Source of the DNA: Chitinophagaceae bacterium
GTDB taxonomy: Bacteria > Bacteroidota > Bacteroidia > Chitinophagales > Chitinophagaceae
Length of the DNA stretch: 64,000 nt
Direction of reading: 5' to 3'
NCBI GenBank assembly: GCA_903642275.1
Contig: CAHJWK010000003.1
Coordinates: 25,455-89,454, forward strand
The number at the start of each line of letters is the position of its first letter. The stretch's first letter is position 1. The notes below the pieces were generated by a model, which ran no database searches, had not been told where the DNA came from, and saw only the letters and a list, made by a program, of their open reading frames with translations. The position numbers and the translations under genes are program-made. Positions 47,289 to 55,440 of this stretch are shown in pieces.

Positions 47289-47355
47289 AGCAGCGCTGTT
47301 AGCACGCCTAAATGCATTAGCGGGTTGTAGGCCACAAGAAAAACAACAAATTAAT

Positions 47356-48279
47356 ATGCGACAATTTAATTTAATTTCTTTCGGACTTTTTGCATTGATG
47401 TACATAACAACAAGCGCACAAACACAATCAATAAATACAAAAAACAAATACACTATCCCTTTTTATGTAACGTCTTATAACAATATTGTAATAAAAGCGG
47501 TACTGAATAATTCAGACACCGTTAATTTAATGCTTCATACTGCTTCAAGCGATGTTACAATTACTGAAGATGCAGTAATTAAACTGAAAACCGTAAACTT
47601 TAATGGCACTGCCGACAGCGTTAAAAGCTGGGGTGGAAATAATAACTCTTCAGATTTCAGTAGAAATAATTCATTACAAATAGCAAACAAAACTTGGGAT
47701 AGTGTTACAATCTGGAAGGATAAAAACTCAGGGCAGGAAACAGATGGAAAGTTTGGACTGAATCTTTTTAAAAATAAAGTTCTGGAACTTGACTTTGATA
47801 AAAATTTACTAACCGTTGAAACAAAAATGCCCGATACAATAAAAGATTACAGTAAGCTTCAGTTGATATCAAAAAATGATGAACTATTTATCAGGGCAGA
47901 CTGCCAAACTGAAAAAGGCAATTATATAAACCAGTTTTTAATTCATTCAGGATATTCCGGCGACGTTTTACTGGACAGTAAATTTGTTAATGATAACAAC
48001 ATTGGTAAACAGATAAATATAACTGGCGAAAAAAAGCTACAGGATGCTTACGGTAATGTCATTGTTACAAAAAAAGGAATTTTAACGGTATTCAGAATTG
48101 GCACATTGCAATTGACAAAAGTACCTGTTGGCTTTTTTGAAGGAGCAATCGGAGCACAAAAAATAAGTGTCATTGGTGGGGATATTTTAAAAAGATTCAA
48201 CTGGATAATTGATGCGAAAAGAAAATACATCTATTTCAAGCCAAACAATCTATTTAAAACAAGTTTTTCCAACTCATAA
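47356..48279 (+). CDS. Exported retropepsin-like aspartyl protease
   Basis: A ~307-residue protein with a signal peptide (FNLISFGLFALMYITTSAQT) when started at the ATG at 47356. The longer frame from 47275 would put 27 GC-rich residues before this signal and is less likely. Two beta-rich halves resemble bacterial pepsin-like aspartyl proteases, with an expected Asp in DTVNLMLHTASSDVTI, where the motif is degraded (HTASS instead of DTGAS), and a second half with VLLDSKFVND and IGGDILKRFNWIIDAKRKYI. The missing first catalytic Asp suggests a non-catalytic or altered protein. Third gene of the SDR group. Confidence 0.7.
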   Translation: MRQFNLISFGLFALMYITTSAQTQSINTKNKYTIPFYVTSYNNIVIKAVLNNSDTVNLMLHTASSDVTITEDAVIKLKTVNFNGTADSVKSWGGNNNSSDFSRNNSLQIANKTWDSVTIWKDKNSGQETDGKFGLNLFKNKVLELDFDKNLLTVETKMPDTIKDYSKLQLISKNDELFIRADCQTEKGNYINQFLIHSGYSGDVLLDSKFVNDNNIGKQINITGEKKLQDAYGNVIVTKKGILTVFRIGTLQLTKVPVGFFEGAIGAQKISVIGGDILKRFNWIIDAKRKYIYFKPNNLFKTSFSNS

Positions 48280-48636
48280 TTGGCTGCATCCAACAAGTTT
48301 ATTTTTAGAAAATAATATAAAATTTTTATGTTCACAATTGCTTTATGAATATAGACTTCTATTTTATAAATCCTTTGCAGGTGGTCGTCTGGTTTTGTAA
48401 TCATGAAGTGTCTAAACACTAAAGAAATTAAATCTCACAATAATAGAGAAACCACAAACTGAACATGGTCAGACAGTCTTTGCAATTAAAGCGGCTCCTT
48501 TAAACTTCTGGTATTTTATAACAGAGGTATAACACCTCAACGAATACGCTCTGAAATAATAGAAGCCAAAACTTAAGTATACTTAGCTTCCTTTTTCTTG
48601 CTCGCCTCAATAAGTTGCAGCCCTAAATTTTAAAAT
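48280..48636. other. Intergenic, left flank of the second mobilization module
   Basis: About 357 non-coding bases. AAGTATACTT at 48575-48584 is a perfect 10-base palindrome ~53 bases before the HTH gene and may be its operator. The left end of the second mobile element may lie here, but no integrase or direct repeat marks it. Confidence 0.4.
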
Positions 48637-48969
48637 ATGCAAGAACAAGTGAGGAGTGAGGCAACGCCGACACCGATTTTATTTCCTATTGAACCAACAA
48701 AATTCTGGGAAAGCATCCGGCTAATTGTTCGGGAAGAAGTAAACAATGCGGAAACGAAAAAGCCAGCTTCGGTTTCTTTTGAAACGCCCGGCTTGACCTA
48801 TAAACCACTTTATAAAATTGCGGAAGTCTGCAAACTATTCCAGGTTACAAAGCCAACCATTTATGACTGGGTGAAGCATGGCAAGCTTAAACCCTTTAAA
48901 ATCCAGTCAAGGGTTTACTTTCTGTGGCAGGACATTCAAGAACTTTTACCAGCTCTAAAAGAGTCTTAG
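48637..48969 (+). CDS. Excisionase-type helix-turn-helix protein
   Basis: A 110-residue DNA-binding protein. The C-terminal half (YKIAEVCKLFQVTKPTIYDWVKHGKLKPFKI, ~62-95) is an HTH_17 MerR-like winged helix as in excisionases, with FKIQSRVYFLWQDIQELL completing the wing. The N-terminal ~45 residues contain SIRLIVREEVNNAE, a common leader in Bacteroidota mobile-element HTH proteins. It likely controls excision or transfer of the downstream mobilization genes. It is the first gene of that module, with a palindrome upstream. Confidence 0.85.
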   Translation: MQEQVRSEATPTPILFPIEPTKFWESIRLIVREEVNNAETKKPASVSFETPGLTYKPLYKIAEVCKLFQVTKPTIYDWVKHGKLKPFKIQSRVYFLWQDIQELLPALKES

Positions 48970-49079
48970 CATTCTCTTTAAGTCAATAGTGTAATTGCAA
49001 ATAAGTCGAAAAACAAAAATGTAATTAGAGCAATCATCGCATCCACTAATCAATCTTTTAAGAATTATAAATCACTTTT

Positions 49080-49379
49080 ATGGCAGAGTTTAAAAGAAGA
49101 ACACTGGTCTTAAGTACAGGTAAGCAAATAAAACTTTTCGGGAACAGCTTTGCTATCGGCAAATCACTTGAGATAGGTGAAGGTTATGCACCAAATATTT
49201 TTTCTTTTACGGCAGAACAAACGGCAGATAAAACAACACCTTCAATATCTAATACTCATAAGTTATCAGCGGAAGAACTGATGGAGCTTGCAGATTATAA
49301 CATCCGTCTGTGGATGGATTTGAAGGATAACATCAGAAGGCATGGTGTTGAAAATACCAAAGTGTTTAACCGTGAATAA
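49080..49379 (+). CDS. Unknown small protein of the mobilization module
   Basis: A 99-residue protein with a predicted beta-rich first half (RTLVLSTGKQIKLFGNSFAI) and a helical second half (LSAEELMELADYNIRLWMDL). No domain recognised. Its start is an ATG following AT-rich leader sequence. Position between an excisionase-type HTH and the oriT/mobC region suggests a regulatory or accessory role in transfer, which is inference only. Confidence 0.6.
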   Translation: MAEFKRRTLVLSTGKQIKLFGNSFAIGKSLEIGEGYAPNIFSFTAEQTADKTTPSISNTHKLSAEELMELADYNIRLWMDLKDNIRRHGVENTKVFNRE

Positions 49380-49689
49380 AACAATCAACAGGTAAATTGA
49401 AAAAGCTATGACTGACAAAGATGCCGGTAAGATAAAATGCTTCTTGTGCTTCATTTCAAATCTTTTGATTTAGCTACAGGTTCGATCTAATTATTAAACT
49501 TCAAACGTGTACAATAAAAAGTTTAGCTATTCGGAAATTAGTACGTTGATTTTATTATAGTAATTAGTCGGCGCATGATTCTATAAGTGAACAGCCTGGC
49601 TATAACGAAATCAGATTATCAGAAGTTACAGGTTACGTCTTGCAGCAATTATCTCTAAGATGAAAGGAGACAATTAAAAAGTTAGTAAG

Positions 49690-49769
49690 GCAAGCGGTGT
49701 AGTTGTCGAACAATAATTGCCCCGGTTCGACTAACCACGCTTGCTTTTGCATCCCGGTGGTCGCAAAAG
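49690..49769. other. oriT-like inverted repeats upstream of the second mobC
   Basis: Outer arms GCAAGCG (49690-49696) and CGCTTGC (49738-49744) enclose GTCGAAC (49705-49711) and GTTCGAC (49725-49731). A second hairpin, CTTTTGC (49744-49750) with GCAAAAG (49763-49769), follows directly. The segment lies 42 bases before the mobC start, the usual position of an origin of transfer. It is GC-richer than its surroundings. Nick site not assigned. Confidence 0.6.
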
Positions 49770-49811
49770 AATTGAATAAGACGCAGATAAAGCTTTCAAA
49801 AGAAGTGTGTA

Positions 49812-50171
49812 ATGGAAACGGTAGAAGAAAGACATATCAAAGCAGGAAGACCGCCTAAAACAGTTAAGAAGGACATGAGGACGGCTGTTCGATTCAGCAG
49901 AACGGAATACTTCATAGTACAGACAAAAGCAAATGAAGCAGGTATTAAAGTATCAGCTTACATCCGGGAAGTTGCGGTTAATGCCAGCGTAAAACCGAGA
50001 TTAAGTGAAGAAGAAAGACAGTTTGTCCGCCAGTTAATCGGCATCTCTAACAACATAAACCAGTTGGCAAAGAAAGCGCACCAGGAAGGTTTGTTCTCAG
50101 CACTGCAATACTTTGAAACGTTCAGGAATGATATTGATAAACTATTAACCAGGATTCGCCATGTTGAGTAA
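49812..50171 (+). CDS. mobC: MobC-type relaxosome protein
   Basis: A 119-residue mobilization accessory protein of the ribbon-helix-helix type. RTAVRFSRTEYFIVQTKANE (~22-42) is the strand-helix of the DNA-binding fold, and the C-terminal motif LIGISNNINQLAKKAHQEGL (~75-95) is the hallmark of MobC proteins. It would bind the adjacent oriT and help the relaxase. It ends 11 bases inside the relaxase gene, giving translational coupling. Intact. Confidence 0.92.
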   Translation: METVEERHIKAGRPPKTVKKDMRTAVRFSRTEYFIVQTKANEAGIKVSAYIREVAVNASVKPRLSEEERQFVRQLIGISNNINQLAKKAHQEGLFSALQYFETFRNDIDKLLTRIRHVE

Positions 50172-51141
50172 AGTATATCATGGCCATTCTTTCTACCATG
50201 CCTGCCGGTACATTGTAACAAAGCAGGATGCAAAAGTTTTATATGCAGAAGATGTAAGAGGACATGACTTCAAGCTTATGGCTGAAGACTTCATATTGCA
50301 GCAACAACTTCGACCGGCAAAAGAAAAGGCATGCTTTCACTGTTCCTTAAGTTTTTATCCCGGTGAAATAGTTAATGATGAAGTGATGGTAAAGATTACA
50401 AAAGAATATTTAAAGCAGCTCAACATTACCGATACTCAGGTAGCTATTACAAAACACACAGACCGGAAACACCTGCATCTGCATGTTATTGCAAACCTTG
50501 TCAACAATAAAGGAAAAGTCATCTCTGACAGTTACTTAGGATTAAAGGGAAAGAAGATAGCACAGGCACTAACCAATAAATACAAACTGGTGCCGGCATT
50601 AGAGAAGCATCTCGAGCTAACAAATTTCCAGGCATTAAGAGGTGAACAGGATAAGCGATATGCCATTTACCAGGCAATGAAAGAAGCATTGCCGCAGTGC
50701 AGGACAATGGAAGAACTGGAAAGAATATTAAAGCAGCATCAGATAGAAATGCAGTTCAAGTTGAAAAGAGGAACCAGCGAAGTGCAGGGTATCACCTTCA
50801 GGTTAGGGGACTATATAATCAAAGGCAGCAGCATTGACCGGAGTTTTTCTTATAACAGCTTGAAAAGATTGCTTGGTGTTGCTGAAAAAGAAGTTCAGCA
50901 GGTTGACCTGTCCAAAAACATGTTGAAGATAAATGCCGGTGAAAAGAAAAACATCAATTCAGGTTTAATCACCGGGAACAACCGGCACCTGCCGGATAAA
51001 GTATTGTCTCATGAAACAGCAAAACTGATAGATATACTTATGCATCCTGAACAAAACAATGAACAGATATCAGGTGAATTATTAAAAGAACAACACAGGA
51101 AGAAAAAGAAAGGTCAGCGGTATACTGGAGGCATGCATTAA
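50161..51141 (+). CDS. Mobilization relaxase
   Basis: A 326-residue relaxase. The N-terminal region has YHGHSFYHACRYIVTKQDA with a likely nucleophile Tyr and ACFHCSLSFYPGE. The metal-binding motif is AITKHTDRKHLHLHVIANLV (His-x-His-x-His, ~100-120). The C-terminal ~150 residues are basic (EMQFKLKRGTSEVQGITFRL, ending GQRYTGGMH). It would nick at the oriT-like repeat upstream. It starts inside the mobC gene. It is shorter than many relatives (often 350-450), but the frame has no obvious break. Confidence 0.9.
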   Translation: MLSKVYHGHSFYHACRYIVTKQDAKVLYAEDVRGHDFKLMAEDFILQQQLRPAKEKACFHCSLSFYPGEIVNDEVMVKITKEYLKQLNITDTQVAITKHTDRKHLHLHVIANLVNNKGKVISDSYLGLKGKKIAQALTNKYKLVPALEKHLELTNFQALRGEQDKRYAIYQAMKEALPQCRTMEELERILKQHQIEMQFKLKRGTSEVQGITFRLGDYIIKGSSIDRSFSYNSLKRLLGVAEKEVQQVDLSKNMLKINAGEKKNINSGLITGNNRHLPDKVLSHETAKLIDILMHPEQNNEQISGELLKEQHRKKKKGQRYTGGMH

Positions 51142-51171
51142 CCTAATATTTAAAATTTAAATAAACATTTT

Positions 51172-51759
51172 ATGAGCGAACTATTGTTAAACACTATAAT
51201 TGAAAAACTGAGTATGCAATCTATGGATATAGATGCTATCCGGGGGAAAATCGAAAACTTACCGGAAAACCTTAATGTCTTGAAAGATTTACACACTCAA
51301 TTAAGTTCTGTTGAAAATACTATTCAAAAGATATCATTTCCTGAAAAAGAAGTGAAACAATTGTCCTTCGATTTAAATCGTGCAACGTCAATTCTACAAC
51401 AACCGCTAAAAAGTGAAGTTGCTCATTACCATCATGTTCCAAAACTAAGCTGGATAACTGCAGGCTTGTTTTTAATTCTGTGTATTGTTTGTTCCGGGTG
51501 GTACACGACACAAAGCGAACTAGAAAATTATATCGCCGGTGATACTAAATACCGCTATTTAAAACTTGATAATGATAAAACGTTGCAAAGACTTTTATTT
51601 ATAACAGACAGTTTATACCATTTAAATCCCAAGATGCGTGATGATGTAATCAGAATTGAAGAAGATAATAAACAAACAATGGAACTGCAGCAGCAAGCTG
51701 ATGAAAAGCAAAAAGAAGTTGATGCACTCAGGGTTAAAGCGGGTCATACAGTAAAGTGA
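51172..51759 (+). CDS. Single-pass membrane protein of the mobilization module
   Basis: A 195-residue protein with a soluble helical N-terminus (~1-80, coiled-coil-like ENLPENLNVLKDLHTQLSSV), one transmembrane helix (~87-107, LSWITAGLFLILCIVCSGWY) and a C-terminal coiled-coil region. Such genes often follow relaxase genes in Bacteroidota mobilizable plasmids and elements; their role is not known. It starts 30 bases after the relaxase stop. Confidence 0.68.
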   Translation: MSELLLNTIIEKLSMQSMDIDAIRGKIENLPENLNVLKDLHTQLSSVENTIQKISFPEKEVKQLSFDLNRATSILQQPLKSEVAHYHHVPKLSWITAGLFLILCIVCSGWYTTQSELENYIAGDTKYRYLKLDNDKTLQRLLFITDSLYHLNPKMRDDVIRIEEDNKQTMELQQQADEKQKEVDALRVKAGHTVK

Positions 51760-51829
51760 TTAGCTTAATTAACGGTATTTATAGATTAAACTATAATTGT
51801 ATCATTGTAATCAAGAGAATTTAAACCGC

Positions 51830-52087
51830 ATGGAAAGAAGAGAGATAGTCTTAGAGAACGGAGACAGGTATTTCTATACAATTTCAACATACAATGCCGA
51901 AAACTTCTTGGGTGTTATAAAAGCAACTTTGAAACAATTTACAGTACACAAAACAAATACTTCCGGTGATACTATCTGTACGTTGTATCAAACAGATGAA
52001 GGCAATTGGTATGACTTAATTCAAAGCAACGCAATCAACCCATTCCTTTTAACTTCCATTAAGATGGCTATTGATAAATCAGAATAG
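51830..52087 (+). CDS. Unknown small protein
   Basis: An 85-residue soluble protein (start ATG at 51830; an upstream TTG is possible). Pattern of alternating strands and a helix (REIVLENGDRYFYTISTYNA). No domain recognised. Rightward, 70 bases after the membrane-protein gene, so part of the same transcript. Confidence 0.5.
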   Translation: MERREIVLENGDRYFYTISTYNAENFLGVIKATLKQFTVHKTNTSGDTICTLYQTDEGNWYDLIQSNAINPFLLTSIKMAIDKSE

Positions 52088-52341
52088 CTAAGCCAATTGA
52101 AGAACCACATTCATTAATGATTTTTCATCCTTACAGAAATCTTTAATCAGAAATATTTATTGTTTTTTTATTAATCCTGCTACAAAGTTAGGCTTGTGCC
52201 TGCTGTAGCGTACAAGAGCTTCCCGCATAAACGCGATGTGCCTGCGCCCGATCCCTTCATTTATTCGTTTGCCTCTTGTACTTGATTGACACAAGCCTGG
52301 AGAAGTACCATAATTAATTTTTAAAACTTTAAAACATTGTT

Positions 52342-52811
52342 ATGGAAACTTCAAACACATCAGCATGGATGCAGGTATCAGAAATTGAACTTATTTACAA
52401 ATCGAAAGTGAAGGCTTCAGATCGGCCTAAAGTAACCACTTCATCAGACGCTTATCAATTGTTCAGACAAAGCTGGGATGATAACAAAATTGAATTGATT
52501 GAACAGTTCAAAGTATTGTTTTTAAACAGGGCAAATAAAGTGTTAGGAATCTATGAAGTATCAACAGGCGGTATGACAGCAACGGTTGTTGATCCTAAAA
52601 TTGTTTTTATAGCTGCACTAAATCAGGTGCCTGCAATATTATACTTTGTCACAATCATCCATCCGGTAACTTAAAACCAAGTAAAGCAGATGAAGAACTA
52701 ACGCTTAAAATTAAAGAAGCAGGTAAGTATTTGGACTTGCAGGTAATTGATCATTTAATTATCAGTTGTGAAAGTGAATATTATTCATTCGCTGATGAAG
52801 GGCTGCTATAG
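52342..52811 (+). pseudogene. RadC/JAB-domain protein with a frameshift
   Basis: The first frame (52342-52674) encodes the N-terminal half of a RadC-type (JAMM) protein carried by many mobile elements: VSEIELIYKSKVKASDRPKV, then FKVLFLNRANKVLGIYEVST. At the GG of 52626-52627 one G is missing. Restoring it continues as CNIILCHNHPSGNLKPSKAD, the metal-binding H-x-H-P-S-G motif, then IKEAGKYLDLQVIDHLIISC and a normal stop at 52811. The full length (~155 residues) fits the family. Function of these proteins on elements is not settled. Either a 1-base error or a dead gene. Confidence 0.88.
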
Positions 52812-52922
52812 CCCTTTAAGTTAAACGACATGATACAATTATTTCTTAGTTTAGTCGAAGCACCGGTATTACTATCAGCAACTATTGAATCTAAGAGAGA
52901 AGTTGTAAAGGCTCTGTTTGTG

Positions 52923-53174
52923 TTAGGCCTGTCTGCTCGCAATAATAAAAATTATCACCGCCATTATAGATACAATAAGCAGAATTAATGATAAAAGGTT
53001 TTGAATTTGTTTCGTCTTCCTGCTCTGTTCGTTACGGGAATTAATAATGTTGCTTTTATCAAAATAAAACCAGTAAGCTGGTTTTTTATGATTAATGCAC
53101 TTATAGAAATGTGCAGTTTTTACTATAATGAGTATTGCAAGTACGAAAAGAACAATTATAAGAAGTACTGTCAT
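52923..53174 (-). CDS. Small two-helix membrane protein
   Basis: An 83-residue protein with two hydrophobic segments (VLLIIVLFVLAILIIVKTAH and LLSLILLIVSIMAVIIFIIA) flanking a polar loop. Composition is coding-like. No family recognised. It lies convergent with the RadC gene, in a decaying region. An alternative open frame covers the complementary strand but looks less protein-like. Confidence 0.45.
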   Translation of the reverse strand: MTVLLIIVLFVLAILIIVKTAHFYKCINHKKPAYWFYFDKSNIINSRNEQSRKTKQIQNLLSLILLIVSIMAVIIFIIASRQA

Positions 53175-53362
53175 TATTATATGATTTTTTTACAGCAGGC
53201 AGCACAAAGCTATTATTTAAACCTGTCAGTTATAATTCACTAAGTCTCTTCAATTTTTCAATGCTGCTGAAGACCCTTGCCAGCCTTTTTTGTATCGCTT
53301 CTTCATCTGTACACTAATGTAATAAGCCTTATACTTAAATAATCTAAGACGTTATTAAAACT

Positions 53363-53773
53363 TCAATCATCGGCCTTAATTACGCTTCGCTTATCCTCAG
53401 CGTAAAAGACTTTCGCTTCACCACCTTTGACGATTTGAAGCGTACTATCCGGAGTAAGTATTAAAAGATTGTTTTGTTCTGCGTAGTGCTCTAGGAATGC
53501 AGCCTGTTCTTCTTTAATCCGCCGCTTACCTTCGAAATCTTTTTTAAGTTCTCTGCTTGCTCTAAAGCTTGTGCAAAGGAGATTTCGGATTGTTGTGCAA
53601 TGATCGTGCTGCCCTTTGATGACATTTCCTGCAATGATATCTTCAATTCTTTGTTGGGCATCATAAGAAAACATTCTTACAAAAATACTCAAAATCATTG
53701 TAAGTAATCTTTGATGAAATCCGGTTGAGGATTTGTTTTGATAGCAACAAGGCATCTGTTGCATTATATACAC
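53363..53773 (-). pseudogene. N-terminal remnant of a polyvalent protein-kinase-domain protein
   Basis: A 136-residue fragment. RIEDIIAGNVIKGQHDHCTT and IRNLLCTSFRASRELKKDFE, then IVKGGEAKVFYAEDKRSVIK, resemble the N-terminal lobe of the putative polyvalent kinase domain found in large proteins of Bacteroidota mobile elements. The GGEAKVFY stretch would be the glycine-rich ATP loop and the last VIK the lobe's Lys region. It then stops, so the C-lobe is missing. The first ~30 residues are unlikely to be native. Recognition is from memory of the family pattern and only moderate. Confidence 0.5.
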
Positions 53774-53873
53774 TTATAGTACCCGCGTTCTTTAAACATG
53801 CTACTTCGTAACCAGAACTCAAATAGTATCATGCACCAATTCCTTATCTTCATTTCAAATATTAACTGATTGC

Positions 53874-54195
53874 ATGTCTTTTAAAGAAGCGTATTAAGAA
53901 GTTGAAAACCTTGTAAACTGTTTTGAAAAACAACTAACTTCTTATAAAAAACTGATTATAACGAAACGCCGGTGCGCAGAAATTTGACTGACCCTTTCTT
54001 TAAAGGGTTAGGCTGGATGTTGATAACTCACAAGGTTATGCAGAAGCTTACCGCGAAGTAATACATGAAGACAGGATTAAAGTAGGCACGGCTACTAAAG
54101 CGCCCGATTACAGCTTTCGTTTGCCTGCCGGCAAGCGGCTATTTTTTGTGGAAGCAAAGAAGCCAAGTGTGAATATCAAGGAAGATATGCTGTGG
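53874..54195 (+). pseudogene. N-terminal remnant of a type IIG (Eco57I-like) restriction-modification enzyme
   Basis: About 105 residues can be read: MSFKEAY, a TAA where Glu or Gln is expected, EVENLVNCFEKQLTSY, NETPVRRNLTDPFFKGLGW, then one missing G at 54015-54016, then DVDNSQGYAEAYREVIHEDR, APDYSFRL and RLFFVEAKKPSVNIKED. PDY...EAK is the PD-(D/E)XK catalytic set of type IIG enzymes, in which endonuclease and methyltransferase are one protein. The methyltransferase and target-recognition parts are absent: the sequence changes abruptly at ~54195 into GC-rich DNA. Dead by three independent lesions. Confidence 0.8.
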
Positions 54196-54243
54196 TTATC
54201 CAGAACGCAGTTCGACAAGTTCGCTTTAGGTCTGCAAGCTTGG

Positions 54244-54489
54244 TCACTTCGCAGCAAATTCCGGGTGCGCATACGACTCCAGGAAACCACACACCGAACA
54301 CCGGAAGGTACCCACTGGAATGCACTTTTCCGCTGGAGCTGGAATACTCGTACCAAACCAGGTCGGCTTACCCGGTGCTCCCTCGACCCAGTTGCTGACA
54401 CGAGAAAATTTCGACCCATGGTAGTCGATAATAAACCCCTGCACCATCTCGCCGCTGCACTTGGGGCACTGAATGGCTTTCTCACTCAT
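54244..54489 (-). CDS. Foreign GC-rich zinc-ribbon protein (PF20097-like)
   Basis: An 81-residue protein starting at the ATG 54487-54489, preceded by GGAGG, a Shine-Dalgarno sequence rare in this genome. Two Cys pairs make a zinc ribbon: CPKCSGEMVQGFII (~8-11) and FRCSVCGFLESYA (~68-71). The middle (VSNWVEGAPGKPTWFG) has the conserved Trp-rich stretch of this family, which is of unknown function. GC content is about 55% over 120 bases counted, against roughly 37% around it. It disrupts the type IIG remnant, so it came by transfer from a higher-GC bacterium. Confidence 0.8.
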   Translation of the reverse strand: MSEKAIQCPKCSGEMVQGFIIDYHGSKFSRVSNWVEGAPGKPTWFGTSIPAPAEKCIPVGTFRCSVCGFLESYAHPEFAAK

Positions 54490-54529
54490 GCTCAAACCTC
54501 CGGAAAACGAATTGGAAGAAGTTGTCATA

Positions 54530-54852
54530 TGTTGAATATAATTCTACTGCCAAAATCTGCATTAAGGCAAATTTAAAATAATTAAATCAGTTATTTAGTG
54601 AGCAAAGGATGATGCAAATGACCGAAAAATTTGCAGCCAACCGCTCGGTATTTGTAAAGGCAGGGAATTCATTCAACTTCCGGCCAATATCAATGCCCGT
54701 CTAACATATGTTGTTGAAGTTAAGTACCAAAGCTAAACATGAACGTCGAGCCGGAGCCATTGCTGATGCTTGCAAATAGCTGATATACCGTGTCAGCCCT
54801 GCTTGCAGCAATTCATGTTGTGCGATCGCCTTTTTCTTCTATGTTGAGCAAA
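54530..54852. other. Intergenic, scrambled flank of the foreign insert
   Basis: About 320 bases with no credible gene. Mixed composition: some GC-rich words (54640-54710) next to AT-rich ones. Probably debris between two deletion events. Confidence 0.35.
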
Positions 54853-55440
54853 TTATTGCCTAGTTACAAAGTCCATTGCTTCTGAAAAAGTAGTAACCCA
54901 ATAATCTTCCTGATGCGCTGTTAGATATTCCAAAAACGCTCGATGCGTTTCGTTTGAAATCCGAAAGATTTGTCCGCCAACACCATGAAATAGATAAACA
55001 CCCATTCCACCGGCTTTCTTTACTTTTTTTGCAAATGAAATAAGTTGTTCTAATGTTGTTCCTGTCCATACTTGCCAGGCAGGAACCTTCATTGTATTTA
55101 AATTTTTAAAGTTTGTTATTACACTATTGCTGTCTCCTCCTGTTCTGCCGTATTTTACAAGTCCTTGTTTTTTTATAATAGCAGTATAGTCAGTGTCGCC
55201 GATGAATGAATTATTACAAGGGAAAGCAAAACTTCTTTCTTTTCTGTTTGGGTCTAACAAAGCAAGAATGGTGTTCTCTGTTTTAATTTCTGTCAATATT
55301 ATCAACAGTATAAGTTTCAATTGCAACTGATTTATTCCAACCTAATTTTTCAGGACAAGCATGAAATAATGTATGGTTCGCAAGTTCATGTCCATTCTTA
55401 GCAACATTTGTCCAGCCAAGAACAGCTTCTGGTGTTTGTC
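54853..55440 (-). pseudogene. Polysaccharide deacetylase remnant (N-truncated, frameshifted)
   Basis: The minus strand encodes the C-terminal part of a NodB-type polysaccharide deacetylase: TPEAVLGWTNVAKNGHELAN, then HTLFHACPEKLGWNKSVAIE (the H-x3-H-type metal-binding helix) and, after a missing base near 55294-55300, ILTEIKTENTILALLDPNRK, SFAFPCNNSFIGD and GMGVYLFHGVGGQIFR with the second His motif. The first ~40 residues, with the Asp-Asp motif and signal, are gone. The remaining frame is fused in phase to the DMT transporter half upstream. Two lesions make it inactive. Confidence 0.8.

Larger units (their letters stand above)
48637..54195. mobile_element. Second mobilization module, no integrase, decaying
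   Basis: HTH protein, an unknown 99-residue protein, an oriT-like repeat, mobC and relaxase (overlapping), two unknown proteins and a RadC-type protein are all rightward, followed by remnants of a polyvalent kinase and a type IIG restriction enzyme. No integrase, transposase or coupling protein is present, so it was mobilized in trans or has lost one end. Boundaries are not defined by repeats. Confidence 0.6.

Noticed and set aside
47262..47345. attC site of a gene cassette
   Set aside because: I could not find the paired GTTRRRY and RYYYAAC core sites in the patch.
47275..47355. Longer start for the aspartyl protease gene
   Set aside because: It would place 27 GC-rich residues in front of a normal signal peptide.
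49725..49744. T-arm-like GGTTCGACTAACC as part of a tRNA
   Set aside because: No other tRNA arms fit around it; it is explained by the inverted repeats of the oriT-like region.
52830..52990. Short plus-strand frame MIQLFLSLVEAPVLL...
   Set aside because: About 52 codons with no domain, overlapping the minus-strand membrane protein; could be real but not supportable.
54121..54576. Open frame of 151 codons on the plus strand in the GC-rich insert
   Set aside because: It is antisense to the zinc-ribbon gene, whose two Cys pairs and ribosome-binding site identify the real frame; its first part is only the tail of the type IIG remnant.
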